DNA of 64,000 nucleotides from positions 70,021 to 134,020 of the forward strand of contig MNCI01015910.1 of the NCBI GenBank assembly GCA_015680685.1, read 5' to 3'. Position numbers and translations under genes: made by a program. Origin of the DNA: Gnetum montanum. Its lineage: Eukaryota > Streptophyta > Gnetopsida > Gnetales > Gnetaceae. A model generated the notes under the pieces. The model did not search any database. It was given only the letters and a program-made list of their open reading frames with translations, and had not been told where the DNA came from. Below, piece after piece: positions 11,466-23,459 of the stretch. Numbering within the stretch: position 1 is the first letter of the stretch; the number at the start of each line of letters is the position of its first letter.

Positions 11466-13615
11466 ATGGGTATAGGATGTCAACCAATATATTTTATGCC
11501 CCTAGTACTCACTAGCGTATAGCACACTCACATAGGATTAGCATTTCATTTTACACGTTTCACAATTTTAGCATCAACATGTTTCCACACATTTACCATC
11601 ATTATAGTTTGCAGTTCTAGCATCATCATAGTCTATAGGTTTAGCATCATTATAGGTTTAGCATTATTACATTTAGCAAGTTTAACATTATGCACAATTT
11701 ACAGAATCTTTGCAAAATTTTTCTAACTCCAGACAATGTAGTCTATAAAGTCATAAAATTTTTCTAACTCCAGACTACCTTAGTGAAGAGCATAGTCAAG
11801 GAGAAGGGTAAAATTTTTTCTAACTCTGGGAGCACTCCAACTACACTTTGAAATATAGAAAGCATAGTCTAATTGAAAAATTTTCTAACTCATGACTATG
11901 CTCCCCCAAAAAAATACTAACTTTCAAGCAGCCATCATTTTGTCAAACACTTGACATCAACTACAACTCCAAGGCATGGGGAGCATAGTCTTGACCATGG
12001 CCAGTACGGAACAAATTTTTGGTAACCATCCCAACACTTTCTCCATGCACCATGCCCTACCACTGCATCATGCATTTTCCCACCGCCCTTTACACATCGT
12101 TGCTCCCACCACGTTCTGCACACCATGCGCTACACCAACACTGGGCACCACATCCATCATGCTCATCACACCTATCATGCCTTGCATCTATTGCGCTCAC
12201 ACTTGATGCCCTACTGCCCTTTTAGTGCTACACACCGCACATGTATCCTACCTCATTGCTGCCCTAATTTTCAAAATTTTTCTTCTAAAAAATAGGGATG
12301 TAAACAAAAGAAATGAAAATATGCCTTGGCACTATGTGCACTCATGGCCCCTGTGGCCATGCTGCGAGGCATCATTTCCCCTACAGCCCTCACTGGCCAT
12401 GGCCCCTAACATGCCTAACCCTTACCCCCTACCCTACAATGCCACCAAAGCCCTCATTCCTACCTTAGGCCATAAAACTAAAAAAAAATTTAGAACCCTG
12501 CAATGTCCTCCACCTTGTGGCAAGCTATCCCTAGCCACAAACAAAAACCCTAACACCTACCTTGCCCTACCACGCTTAAATGAAAAAAAATTTCTCAAAA
12601 AAATTTACAGAACAAACCCCTACAAGTCCTAGGAAATCCCAACAATGATCAAATCCTTCTGAGCCCTGTGGCCCCATGTGCGGTCCTTATGGCAACCTAT
12701 AGCCTTCCCCACCTACAACTTCACTAACAACCACCACAGCTGCAACCTCCCAAAAACCACATCACCAAGAAAAGACTTCACAACCACGCATGTCCCTCCT
12801 AGTCATGGTAGTTGAAATGGCCCACAATGGTGATGGCCCCTACCATGGTAGGGCACTATGGCAGGGCCCCAATAATGTTTACATCCAAACCCTCTAAGTG
12901 TAAAAAATGAAGCAAAGAAAAAATAGCAAAGAGGAGAGTGTAGTTGGGATACCTAGCAGATGCCGACAACCTCCTCTCTTCCATGCATGCCTATGGCAGG
13001 TAGCCCAGTGCACACTCCCCCTCATTCACATTCACTAGTCCTTAGTATAGGCATCCACTTCAATGCATCATGCCTCCAACTACACCCTTCATTGGCAGCA
13101 TGAGACAACGATGATGGCAAGACTATGCTTTGGATGTTGTGTTTGAAAACTTGAAAATGACAACTTACCTATAGTAAAACACGCCTATATACCCTCTTGG
13201 GGTGATTTAATGATCCACCAACCTAGGACTATGCTCCACACTTAGCCAAAATTTTTAATTTTTTGGGTGAGAGCGTAGTCACCCATACTTGTTAAAATTT
13301 GCAACTTTTCATCACCCCATGAATGTCTTAGCCAAAGTTTCCAATGTTTTTTCACCTAGTGAAAGTCCAAGCCAATTTCATTTCCCAAGCATGCACAACC
13401 TTTCCTAAATTGACATGTTTAACACATCCACAATGTATGATTTGCTAAGACCTAAAATTAGCACTCACGGCCTTCCAAAGCCTAAAACTAACACACACAC
13501 ATGTCTACCTTCTTTATAGCCTCTATTTCACACTTAGGCACACATTGCTTTTCATTCATTTGTGCATATTAATTTGGCTAAGATAGGTGCCACTTAATGT
13601 TTTGGCTAGTTTGTT
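11466..13615 (+). other. Element D spacer, right part
   Basis: No gene seen. 11700-11900 and 13220-13420 carry phrases such as AAATTTTTCTAACTCC and GACTATGCTCCC that otherwise occur in the LTRs of this family, so LTR-derived or promoter sequence for the antisense ORF may be here. From about 13440 the GGCCTTAAACTAGCA-like units and the block GATAGGTGCCACTTAATGTT reappear. They lead to TTTGTTTTGCAAG at 13610-13622 immediately before the pol frame, matching a conserved splice-acceptor-like site in B and C. Confidence 0.5.
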
Positions 13616-14740
13616 TTGCAAGAATATGACATGGCCATGTCTGAAGAACTTCTCTACCCTTTGGTTCTCGTAGGACCTCATGGCGACATCAAGCAGTGCA
13701 TTGACCTGCATTACCTAGACCTTGAGCCGACAACCTATGCAAAATACATAACATTCGTAGAGGCACCACTAGATTGGCCCAACTATCTAGTTAAGGCTCT
13801 CAATCTAAAGGATTTCCTCATTGAGATCCTTATGGCTAAACCCAATGGCAAGGTGAAAACACTAAAATTGAGCTCCTCACTAGATCCCCAACATGCCCAA
13901 AACATCACCAAGGTGCTAAATGGTAACATCAAGGCATTTGCATGGTCATACAAGGACATGAACAACCTAAACCCTTGACTATTCTAGCATAATATCATTC
14001 TTGATCCTTGCATTAAGCCAATAAAATAGAAAGCATGCAAGGTTCAACTTAAGGTGGTGTTGGTAATTCATGATAAAATCACCAAACTTTACAAAGTTGG
14101 TTTCATTAGGGCCATTGACTATGCAGACTGGGTCTCCAACATCCTAGTTGTGCCAAAAAATAGAAGTATACACATTTGCATAGACTTCCTGGACCTAAAC
14201 AAGGCAACCATTAAAGACAATTTTTTGTTGCCCAATATTGATCAACTAATTAATACCACAGCTAGACATGCCTTGTTATCCTTCATGGATGGATTCTTGG
14301 GCTACAACCAAATTAGGATCAACCCCCTGAGCACCAACTTAGAATAACCTTTATGACCTCCTAGGGTACATTTTGCTATATGATTATGCCCTTTGAACTT
14401 AAGAATGTAGGAGCAACGTATCAACTCGCAATGACATACATCTTTATAGATTACATGCTAAGTTTTCTCAATGACTACATTGATGACATCGCAGTTAAGT
14501 CCAAAGTGGATCATAACCATGAAAATGATCTATGCATAGTGCTTAAACATTGCTTAAAACATGATCTTAAGTTGAACCCCAAGAAGTGTGTTTTCAGCAT
14601 CAAAACTAGGTATCCGAAGTAGGAATACACATAGACCCCAACAAGGTTAAGGCCATAACCAACTTAGCACCGTTGGCTAACCTTAAGGAGCTACGAGGGC
14701 TACAAGGTAGACTACAATTTATTTGTAGTTTATTACATAA
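13616..14740 (+). pseudogene. Element D reverse transcriptase (decayed)
   Basis: RNA-dependent DNA polymerase of the Ty3/gypsy type. The N-terminal linker ends in KAFAWSYKDMNNL near 13950. Then follow KVGFIRAIDYADWVSNILVV (about 14093-14152), DLNKA, LLSFMDGFLGYNQI with the first catalytic Asp kept, MPFELKNVGATYQ, and YIDD at 14476-14487 (catalytic pair kept), then LKLNPKKCVF. Stops and frame changes occur after 13975, 14345 and 14622. The wording is closest to Tat and Athila type RTs. The frame opens at 13616 directly after an acceptor-like site and has no convincing ATG of its own. Confidence 0.9.
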
Positions 14741-14749
14741 TTAACCAAT

Positions 14750-15610
14750 AAGTTATAGCTAATGCAACATTTTCTCAAGAAAGGAGCCCACTTTAAGTGG
14801 ACAACTCAATGCCAACAAGCATTTGACAATCTTAAGTAAGATATGGTACAACTTCCTATGGTTCACCCTCCATAAGGAGATAAACCCTTTTACATCTACC
14901 TTACCACTTCTGACATGTCCATCACTTCTCTAATTTTCCAAAAGCAAGATGATGGCATAGAGGTCCCAATTTACTACTTAAGCCATGTGTTAGCAACCCA
15001 AGAAGCAAAATACAACAATGTGAAAAAAGTACTATCTTGCCTTAGTCTTCTCACTTAAGAAATGGAGGCATTACCTTTTCTGTAGTCAAGTCAACATCAT
15101 TTGCAAAAATAATGTACTCCAGGAAATCACAACAAACATTTACAAAAGTAGTCATATCACATGATGGAAAGTAATAACAGTGGAGTTTGACCTACATTAT
15201 GTTATGCAAGCCTCAACAAAAGGTCAAGCCAAAGTCACACAACTTAAAATTTCACCCATCAATAATCAAGTAACAATAGACCCTGAATTCCCCAATGGGC
15301 ATGTTAGCAGCATTAGTCAAGTGTCTAACAACTATGAGCCACTCCTACATTTCAATGGAGCTTTAACCTCCCAAGGGGGTAGCACTGCTATAGTTATCAT
15401 GTTTTCCTCCAGGGAGATTCGACCCTTTGCATACCATTTTCCTTTCCCTTGCACTAACAATGTGGTGAAGTACAAAGGTCTTCTCTAAGGTATCCTTATA
15501 GCATGCAACTTGGGGATCCAACACCTAGCAATCTAAGGCAACTCACAATTAGTGAATAATTAGGTGACAAGGTATACACTTACAAGGCCCAACATTTATA
15601 GCCTTTCTAT
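14750..15610 (+). pseudogene. Element D double RNase H (Ty3-type plus archaeal-like, decayed)
   Basis: The usual Ty3 RNase H lies at about 14780-15140 (FYIYLTTSDMSITSLIFQK, then VPIYYLSHVLATQEAKY). After a connector (about 15170-15290) a second, archaeal-like RNase H follows at about 15345-15600: LHFNGALTSQGGS, TNNVVKYKGLL and GNSQLVNN. This second domain is the diagnostic of the Tat/Ogre branch. Its three catalytic acids are all changed: Asn at 15354, Lys at 15468 and Asn at 15540, where family members have Asp, Glu and Asp. The domain is therefore dead. Confidence 0.85.
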
Positions 15611-15779
15611 GACCTGGCAAAGCACTTGCTTTAATAGTTTGCAATAGCAGATGTCCAGAACATTTCCTAGAATGAAAAAGCTATAGCTAACGTATTAGCA
15701 ACATTAGCCCTTAGCATCGTACCTAACATGTTCCATGCATTGCCCACCTTGATGGTGAATTTCCCTATGCCTATCATGA

Positions 15780-17070
15780 AAATCACTAACATTGCATCCA
15801 TAGCCATAGTTAGCATAGCCCACATAGGAGAATGGTACAATGACATTAAGGTATGCCTTTTAAAGGGTGAGCCTCTGCAACATTTAGCTACCACTCAAAA
15901 GTATAAAGTGCATAAACATTTACAGCAATACATCATCGTAGGTGATAGCACGTTATGTTGCAGATCCTACGATGACATACTGCTAACTTACGCAAGTGAC
16001 AGCGAGCACAAACAATTGTTGAGCAAGTCCACAAGGGACTATGCAAAGGTCACATAGCACCTAGGGAAATGGCAATGAAAATTAGATAGCTAGGCTATTA
16101 TTGGCCTTACATGAAGCACAATTGCATCTCAAAGGTCAAAATGTGCAACGTGTGTCAACGACATGGCAACTTAATGCACATGCCACCAACTAAACTTCAC
16201 AATCATATTTTCATTCTAATGTTGGGGCTTGGACATCATTAGACCCATCACACCCAAGTCCTCTATAGGGCATAGCTTCATCATAATCACAACTGAATAT
16301 TTCACCAAGTGGGTTCAGGCTATTCCCCTTAGGAACACAACATCATAGCAAGTTTGCAAATTTCTGCTTCATAACATAGTGACCCATTTCAGCCTACCCA
16401 TAACCATAGTAACAAATAATGGGCCATAGTTTAGTAGTGTTGAAACTAAAGCCTTTTTTGAATGCTTTGGTATCAAACATTCCTTCTCATTGCCATATTA
16501 CCCTCAGTCGAATGGCCAAGCAAAGTCCACTAACAAAGTCATCGTCAACCTTTTGAAGAAGATGCTAAGCAATAGCAAACAATGATGACATGAGCAATTA
16601 GTCTACATACTTATGGTCTACTACACAACATACTAAATGGCAATAGGTAAGATGCCTTAAAATCTTATCTATGGGTCTAACACAATTTTGCCCCTTGAAT
16701 TACAGATTCCATCACTCCAGGTGATCCTCTTGAACTTCATCAATGAAGCTCAGAATAATGAGTTGAGGATTGTAGACCTTGACTCAATAGAGGAAGAGTG
16801 CATAAAGATGCTTGATTGCATCGAATGGTACCAAGAAAAAGCAAAGGTAAAAGCACCATCACAAATAACATCAACACTCAATTAAGAGAGAGGACCTAGT
16901 CCTCAAGGTTTTTTACAAACATGCAGACAAATTCTCAGCTAACTGGGAAGGGCCTTTCTTATTCATTAAGGCCTATGACAATGGAGCATTTAAGCTTGCT
17001 AATTAGGATAGCAACAAATTTTCCAATCCAGTGAACCATTCGTACCTGAAGCTATACTATGCCTAGCAGG
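15780..17070 (+). pseudogene. Element D integrase (decayed)
   Basis: Integrase with all three parts. The HHCC zinc region lies at about 16020-16200, with CNVCQRHG near 16145. The DDE core runs 16220-16570: GLDII keeps the first Asp, NNGP at 16415-16426 has Asn for the second Asp, and NGQAK at 16511-16525 has Lys for the Glu. The C-terminal part ends NHSYLKLYYA-like before the TAG near 17064. Frames change near 16040 and TAG stops are frequent. The C-terminal block aligns with element A at 1-722. Confidence 0.88.
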
Positions 17071-17089
17071 CAACACCGCATATCAACAA

Positions 17090-17690
17090 AATGAGGTAGG
17101 CATGCATCTACTATGATGTTAAACTAGCAAGACGCATCTACTATGATGTTAAGCTAGTAAGACACATCTACTATGATGTTAAGTTGGCACAAATCACTTG
17201 TACACTATGACATTAAACTAGCATAGACCTAGTAAGTTTATAGTGACTATAAACTAGCACAGCAAGTCCACTATGACTATAAACTGTCACAGACCATCTG
17301 CTATGATGTTAAACTAGCATAAGATAATCATTCATTCACCATGATGTTAAATGGGCATAACACTTGTCCTTGCGTCATGACATTAAACTGGTAGAATAGC
17401 AAGTCTGCTATGACTATAAACTAGCACAGCAAGTCTACTATGACTATAAATTAGCACCAGAAGTCTGCTATGACTATAAACTAGCATAAACCATCCACTA
17501 TGATGTTAAATTGGCATCCACACCTCATGTTCTCTACAACATTAAACTAGCATAATAGTCTATTATGACTATAAACTGGCACACAGCTCATCCGCTATGA
17601 TGTTAAACTCACACAACAATCTACTATGACTATAAACTAACACACCACAATCTACCAAGACCTTAAACTGGGTTCACCATCAGTCACACA
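17090..17690 (+). repeat. Tandem repeats in element D 3' UTR
   Basis: Some 18-20 degenerate units alternating between two types, CTATGATGTTAAACTAGCA and CTATGACTATAAACTAGCA, starting just after the integrase stop. Corresponds to 740-1180 in A, about 39165-39650 in B and 31385-31650 (reversed) in C. Confidence 0.85.
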
Positions 17691-18949
17691 TAGTTCCACA
17701 AGCAAGCAAGAAAGAATAATTCTAACTTCCCTCCTTCCCCCACTTTTCTACACCACACGAGTAAGGAGATTGCAGTCCTAGAATCAAGCTCTTGTCACCA
17801 ATGCAGCCTTGGGAGCACATGTAGCATTATGGTCCCCTACCATTTTGCTGATTTTTTGAGCTCCTATCATTGGTGCAAGCTCTCAAGCACTTGCAACATC
17901 ATCACTTCCTGGCATTTCACTAGCTTTCTAAACACTTGCAATCGATGTGGGCTCTCGAGCATCATCACCTCCCACCATTTTTGCAAGCTTTTTGAACACC
18001 TGCCACCAACACAACCTTTGTTGTAGTCATAGCATCTTCGCCCTTGGGCATTTTATTTACATTTCATGTTGGTATTTTCTTGTCTTCTTTGAGTTGTGTT
18101 TGTAGCATGAAGCCCTAGGTCATCATGTAGAGATACATCTCATTGTAGTGGCAAGTCACCATAGCGCTCAGTCACTCAAGAGTGCACATTCCCTTCTATC
18201 CTATTATAGTTTACTCGCATCCACTCTCACATTCTAATACTCTCTCACTTCCACATAGCCAAAATTACAATCCCTTGATGCTCATGAGCGATGACCACAT
18301 GGCATCTTCTTTGCATACCGCATCATAGACTGTAGAACCCAAGGCAAACATAACATAAATTGTTCGGTGGGAAGCCTCTGTTGGCTAGTCAAAGCCTAGG
18401 CAGATGTAACATAAATCATCCCAAGGAGAAAACACCTATCCTACAAATGCAACATGGTTTTGCAAGCATTAAAGCAAAGCCCATTCGGTAGCATGCAATC
18501 CACTTGATGGAAAGCACTCTATAGCAAAAAGAAAAGCAAGAAAAAGAAAAGAAAGAACAAAGGGGAAAAAGCATGTCCCCAAGCAAATCAATAGAGCTAT
18601 AATTTCATAGCTAATTAGGCTTTGCATCCACACTGACTCTCTCATTAGCACTCTAATGAGAGGTTAGTGTTTCAAGGGCAAGCCACTTTGGTGCCATGAT
18701 CACTGCCAGCAGTGATGTCTCCACATCCTTACACCTTGTTTGCATCTTACTTCCCTTGCTATCATATAACACATTACCTACACTATTTACTCCTAGCATT
18801 TCACCATCCATATCACTCTTGAGCATGATACAGCAACATCTGATTAGGTACTAAAGAGCAATGTTGGTGCCAAACCTACTGTGATGTTTTCCAATTATTT
18901 CTCAACATCTCTTGGGCCACTCCTCTAGATGTCAACAAAGAAGGAGTAA
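17691..18949 (+). other. Element D 3' UTR and polypurine tract
   Basis: Non-coding, collinear with the 3' UTRs of A, B and C, ending in the purine-rich AAAGAAGGAGTAA (about 18937-18949) directly before the LTR. No gene seen. Confidence 0.7.
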
Positions 18950-20519
18950 TGAAAGACCACCAAATTTGGATGAATGCTTCTTGATTGTAAATTTTTCTAA
19001 GTGTCAACAGTAGGCAAATTTTTTTTGAATGTTGGAACTATGCTCTCCATTACCCCAAAGCGTAGTTAGCTCAATAAAGAGCATAGTCAGCACCAAAGGT
19101 CAATTTGCAAATTTCTCTAAGTGTCAAGCTAGCAATTGTACATTTTTTCTAAGTGCTAAGACTATGCTCTCCACTAAACTAGAGTGTAGTCAAGTGTAGT
19201 TAGCATGGAAGACCCAATTTTAAAAAAAAATTCTAAGTGTTGAGACTATGCTCTTCACTAGACTAGAGCATAGTTAAGCGTAGTCAACTGGAAGCTAGAT
19301 TTTGCAAGAATTTTTCAAGTGCTAGGACTACACTCGACCCTAGCTGGGAGTGTAGTCACCCTCTTGTAAAGAGTGTAGTTAGCACATGGTCACTTTTTTG
19401 CAAAATGTTTCTAAGTGTTTTGACTATGCTCTCCCCTAGTCTAGAGTGTAGTCAAGCGTAATCAGCCAGAATAGACTTCAGGAGCCTCCACAACATAGCA
19501 CTAGCATTCAACTCAACTCCAACACACCTCTAGCACATGTAGTTAGCAAAAATGCATCTTTGTTGTACCTCCTTTTGTCCCAAAATTATAACTATGCTTG
19601 AACCAACTTGAGATAGTGAATAGTGTAATCCCAAAGCATAGTCTCCAAAGTTGCATTTTTTTAGGTACATTGTTGTCCTTTTAGCACATGCACATCAGTT
19701 AGCACCACAGTGGCACTTTCGTAGTCTCACAAGGTTTGTCAAGAAAAGTAGAGCACAACACCACTTGCCTCAGTGGAGAGCATAGTTGGATGTAGCATAG
19801 TCCCAATCATCCCACTGCCATGTGGCAACTAATCCACATTTCATGAGAAACATAGTCCTATAAATACCCTTGCCATCTATGTTTTAGGGGCTGGCAAATT
19901 TTGAGCATTCTAGGCATTTTGAACAAACAAAAATCAAAGGCATCTTAGCAAACCAGAGAGACAAAGTTGCAAATCACAGTAGGACACTACAAACCATTGT
20001 AGTCCACTGCACACCACGACAGCCAACCCAGCAAGCATAAACACCATGGTAGAACATCAGTCTTCATGGCTAGACACCCCTGAGACTATGACTAAGCTAT
20101 CCATTGTGCCTGATGTACACTACATATCTTCTCATCCCTTTTGAGGTTAACTACACTCAACCCCATTCAGAGTGGTATTTCTTTCTCTCTCACTCTCTCC
20201 CTATGCATCTTTAGCATTTTTACTTGCATTTTGGCATTTTACTTGTATTTTTGGTTGTTTTTGCATACCACCACGTGCTAACACCTTTGTTTTCCATTGA
20301 AAACCTTAACTACACTCACCTCCACTAACACCGTGAACACTGCTTAACACTTAGCATCATTTGGCATTACATTTTGTAAGTTCCCATTCGATCAACAAGA
20401 TCATTCTAGGCATCCCATCTCCACCTCTAGCAAGCCCTCACATAGACTCGAGGTTAAAGTTATGCATCCATGAACCTCTTAGTGTTTCATTCCAGCCAAC
20501 GATGTTTGTGATCACTACA
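18950..20519 (+). repeat. Element D 3' LTR
   Basis: It starts TGAAAGACCACCAAATTTGG after the polypurine tract and ends ATCACTACA, matching both ends of the LTR at 2663-4377. It lacks the duplicated end segment of that copy. Beyond it lies the minus-strand gag of element E, so this is the right boundary of the A-D tandem; the adjoining five bases AGAAT would be one half of its target duplication. Confidence 0.8.
19859..19866 (+). promoter_or_regulatory. TATA box of D 3' LTR
   Basis: TATAAATA at the position equivalent to 3656-3663 in the partner LTR. Confidence 0.55.
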
Positions 20520-20559
20520 AGAATAACCATGGCTAGGACATTTGTGCATTAAGGAATAG

Positions 20560-21821
20560 TATTAGCCAATGGTAGCATCCAAGGATTCATGTGTTCCTTA
20601 TTTCCATCCTTGGATTTTCCTTCTTAAGTTGGACACTTTGAGTATGTTTGATATTTATCATTAAACAATTCAAGCATGGTACTCCATCTTCTGATAGATT
20701 TTGACTCTAAGAATTGGTACGAGTTCTTTACTTCTTTAATAAGTGTCCTTGGGAACAACTTAAGTTTTTGCCACTCATTCTCTATGTTCTGCAAGGCACA
20801 TGCATCTTGAAAAGCTTGGAGATGGTTCTGTGGATCATAGTTATAACCCCCTTCCAACTAAGAAATATTGTTCATGTCTAGCCTTTTGATTTGACTATCC
20901 TTCACATGCCTTGTTGGAATTCGTGTTGCCTCTGCAATATTAATCATACTTCAAGTAGCAAGCAAAGGCTCATCAAGGCCATGATCATGGTGTCTACAAT
21001 GCCCTCTACTACCCCATTGTTCACAGTGATGTGCCTCTCTTGAATGTCCATGTTCTTGATCTTGCCTATCTTGATGGTCCCTTCGATCATTTTGGTCTCG
21101 TTGGTCATTTTGGTCACCTCCATCACTATCTCACCTCCTATGGTTGTGATCAAAGCCAGAAGAAGATGACAAAAATGACAAAGGTGAATAGAAAGGAGGA
21201 CTAGCACCCTCACAATGCCTACTTCCACCTCTTTGGTGATCACAACCATGATCAAGATCTTGTTTCTTATTCACATCCTTGCCTTAACTTGCCCCATTGG
21301 ATCCTTCTTTATTATTAGATCCATTCTTACTATAACTAAGATTGTGAATTGTGGACCATAAGTTAAAGTTAAAGTCAAAGAGAGGGATTTCACTAGATGG
21401 AAACCCCCTAGAGAATGGTTCCCCATCATCTTTTTGGTACAACAGGAATGGGGAATCATTAAATCCTTTTTCCTTCATAAATTCATGGTGTTGTTCTAGT
21501 TGTCGATCCCATAGATGTTGTGCCTCAATAAGATGATAATCCCTGGCATCAATATCTTGCATAACATACTTAGCATGACATTCCTGGAGACCCCATCATA
21601 TGAGCATTTGTTGGAGCATTGTAAGAACGGATCGAGCAAGTGACCACACAATGTTGCCCTCCATGTCACACCACCACAGCTATTCATTTTGATGTAGGAT
21701 GAAGGTAAAATTGGGCACATACTCATTAGGATGAGCATATACCACTCAATATTACTGAGGCACTAACTAATGAGCTTCATTAGACTTGAGTGGAGAAGCA
21801 CTTCTGTAAGAAAAAGACATT
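20560..21821 (-). pseudogene. Element E: Athila-like gag (truncated, decayed)
   Basis: Minus-strand gag beginning at about 21821 with MSFSYRSASPLKSNEAH. It continues through an acidic and charged region (KGFNDSPFLLYQKDDGEP near 21460, then a D/R/Q/N-rich stretch near 21100) to a core reading YNYDPQNHLQAFQDACAL and LKLFPRTLIKEV at about 20850-20730. This is the Retrotrans_gag pattern of Athila-type elements. Several stops and at least one frame change break it. The 3' side is cut at about 20520 by the end of element D, so protease and pol of E are expected to the left of the A-D tandem, outside this window. Confidence 0.6.
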
Positions 21822-21960
21822 TTCAATTAGATGATAAAAACGTAGTGTGCTTTTTAATTTTTGTTGTAGTAATTGTAAAATATGATGTGACTCTAAGGTT
21901 TGTTCCAATGATTTTGACTGATTTTCACTAAATCCTAGATAGTGCATGAAACAACCAAAA

Positions 21961-21980
21961 AGTCCCTGGCAATGATGCTA
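21961..21980 (-). other. Element E primer binding site (Athila-type, mutated)
   Basis: On the minus strand TAGCATCATTGCCAGGGACT. It differs from the Athila-type site TGGCGCCGTTGCCGGGGA only by G-to-A and C-to-T changes. It lies about 140 bases upstream of the gag start, as expected between 5' LTR and gag. Confidence 0.55.
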
Positions 21981-21984
21981 ATGA

Positions 21985-22975
21985 TGAGTGATAAGGTACC
22001 CCTACGCTGAACCATATGAATCACTAAGGCATTTACATGTAATCCAATCGAATTGTGTGGACCTATAGTTCTTTAGTACACTACTTCTTCTAGGAAGTGA
22101 AATGGCCATTGAGAACATTCATTGTCTTCCCAACTACACTTGTGAAGCTCAAGGATATGGTTTTAAGTGTAACTGAGGTACATGATTTTTCTCATTTTAT
22201 GTTTTATAAGTTTAATTGCCTATAACAAGAATGAAAGGTAGAGTAATTTAAAAATCTAATTCATTAACTACCTAGCTAGCCTAACAAGACTACCCATCCC
22301 ACTTTCCTAGACACATCCTAAACACATATAGCATTGCTAGGCTACCAAATGTTAAAAGTTGCTAGGTTACCAAGCACTATATGTATGCTCAAAGTGGTCA
22401 TGCTTGTGTCCATTAATAACTAGAAATTAATTGCTTAATTTAAATGCATTAAAGTAAAGTGCATGAAAGTAAAATGCATTAAAGGAAATATTAATCTATT
22501 CTCAGTGCTGCAAGGATTATCAAAAGAGTTCATTTTTATTCCCATCACACTATTGTGCTCAGGTACATCAATGTTCGAACAAAGATCCATACACACTTAA
22601 ACTTCTACTATGGGTACTTCAAAAATATTTCAACAATAGAGGAAACAAACTGCAAGAGCTTCACTAACTATGACAAAAACTAATGAAAAACTTACTAAAA
22701 AACTGACTCCAAATTATAAGCCCAAGTGTTATATTTATAGGTTGGCATATACCCTACAACATCAGATATCCAGCTTCGTGTCTGGGCTCCGATGTCGAAT
22801 ACCCAATGTCAGAGCAAGTGAAAAAATGTGATTCATCAATAACTATATGACATGGTGTTGGGCCATTAAGGTTGTTACTAAGAGCCATATTTATTACATT
22901 ACGTGTGTGGTGTTGCACTTATCCCTAAGAGGAATTGCAACACAAGCATTGCACTTGTCTCCACAAGGGATTGTG
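21985..22975 (-). repeat. Element E probable 5' LTR (right end approximate)
   Basis: Sequence upstream of the E primer site on the minus strand. It has a TATA box (TATAAATA on the minus strand, 22732-22739) and a GC-richer block at 22750-22800. The left (LTR 3') end should be near 21985-21990. The outer end could not be fixed; candidates lie in the repeats CAACACAAGCATTGCACTTG around 22900-22980. Confidence 0.4.
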
Positions 22976-23459
22976 ATGTGTGTGTGTTTATGTTTGTTCT
23001 ATTTCTTATAAATATAAATTCATAAAAATTATAAAATATAAAATTACAAATATTCTCTATATCTCTCTACCATGGAAACATGGGCTTTAACTATATCATA
23101 TGTATTATAATATATTTTATATTTATTAAACACAATTATATGCACAAGTGGTCTTAGCAGCTCACTCAACATCATTTTCAAAACTTACAATTAGATTTCA
23201 CTACATTCTATATGATATAATTCCATTGGTTTAAAATCAATGGGACCCCTAAAACCAATGGCTCCATCCAATGAAGTTATAGTACCATACAAACCCACAT
23301 TTAACTGTATAATCTCTAGCATAGATTTTGCAATAGTATTTCGTATGAATGAAAAGATTATTTTGATCTATTTACCAATGGTGCATGATTTATAGAATAT
23401 ATCATGACTTAAGTTTAAGTGTGAGAATCCATGAGAAGATTGTAACAATTTCTACACAT

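Larger units (their letters stand above)
2663..20519 (+). mobile_element. Element D: Tat-like Ty3/gypsy LTR retrotransposon, near complete, dead
   Basis: The layout is LTR, gag, protease, long spacer, reverse transcriptase, RNase H, second RNase H, integrase, 3' UTR repeats, PPT, LTR. The left LTR is shared with element A, which lies directly upstream in the same orientation, so A and D form an LTR-internal-LTR-internal-LTR tandem. The second RNase H after the usual one is the mark of the Tat/Ogre branch. All reading frames are broken and several catalytic residues are replaced. The two LTRs are clearly related but more diverged by eye than those of B, so D is old. Confidence 0.85.

Noticed and set aside
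12225-12632. 135-codon open frame in the spacer of element D
   Set aside because: Low-complexity Pro/Ala/Leu translation with no relative elsewhere; the region is non-coding spacer.
14054-16570. A plant pararetrovirus insertion as the source of the RT
   Set aside because: Flanking LTRs, polypurine tract, integrase and double RNase H show an LTR retrotransposon; pararetroviruses lack integrase and LTRs.
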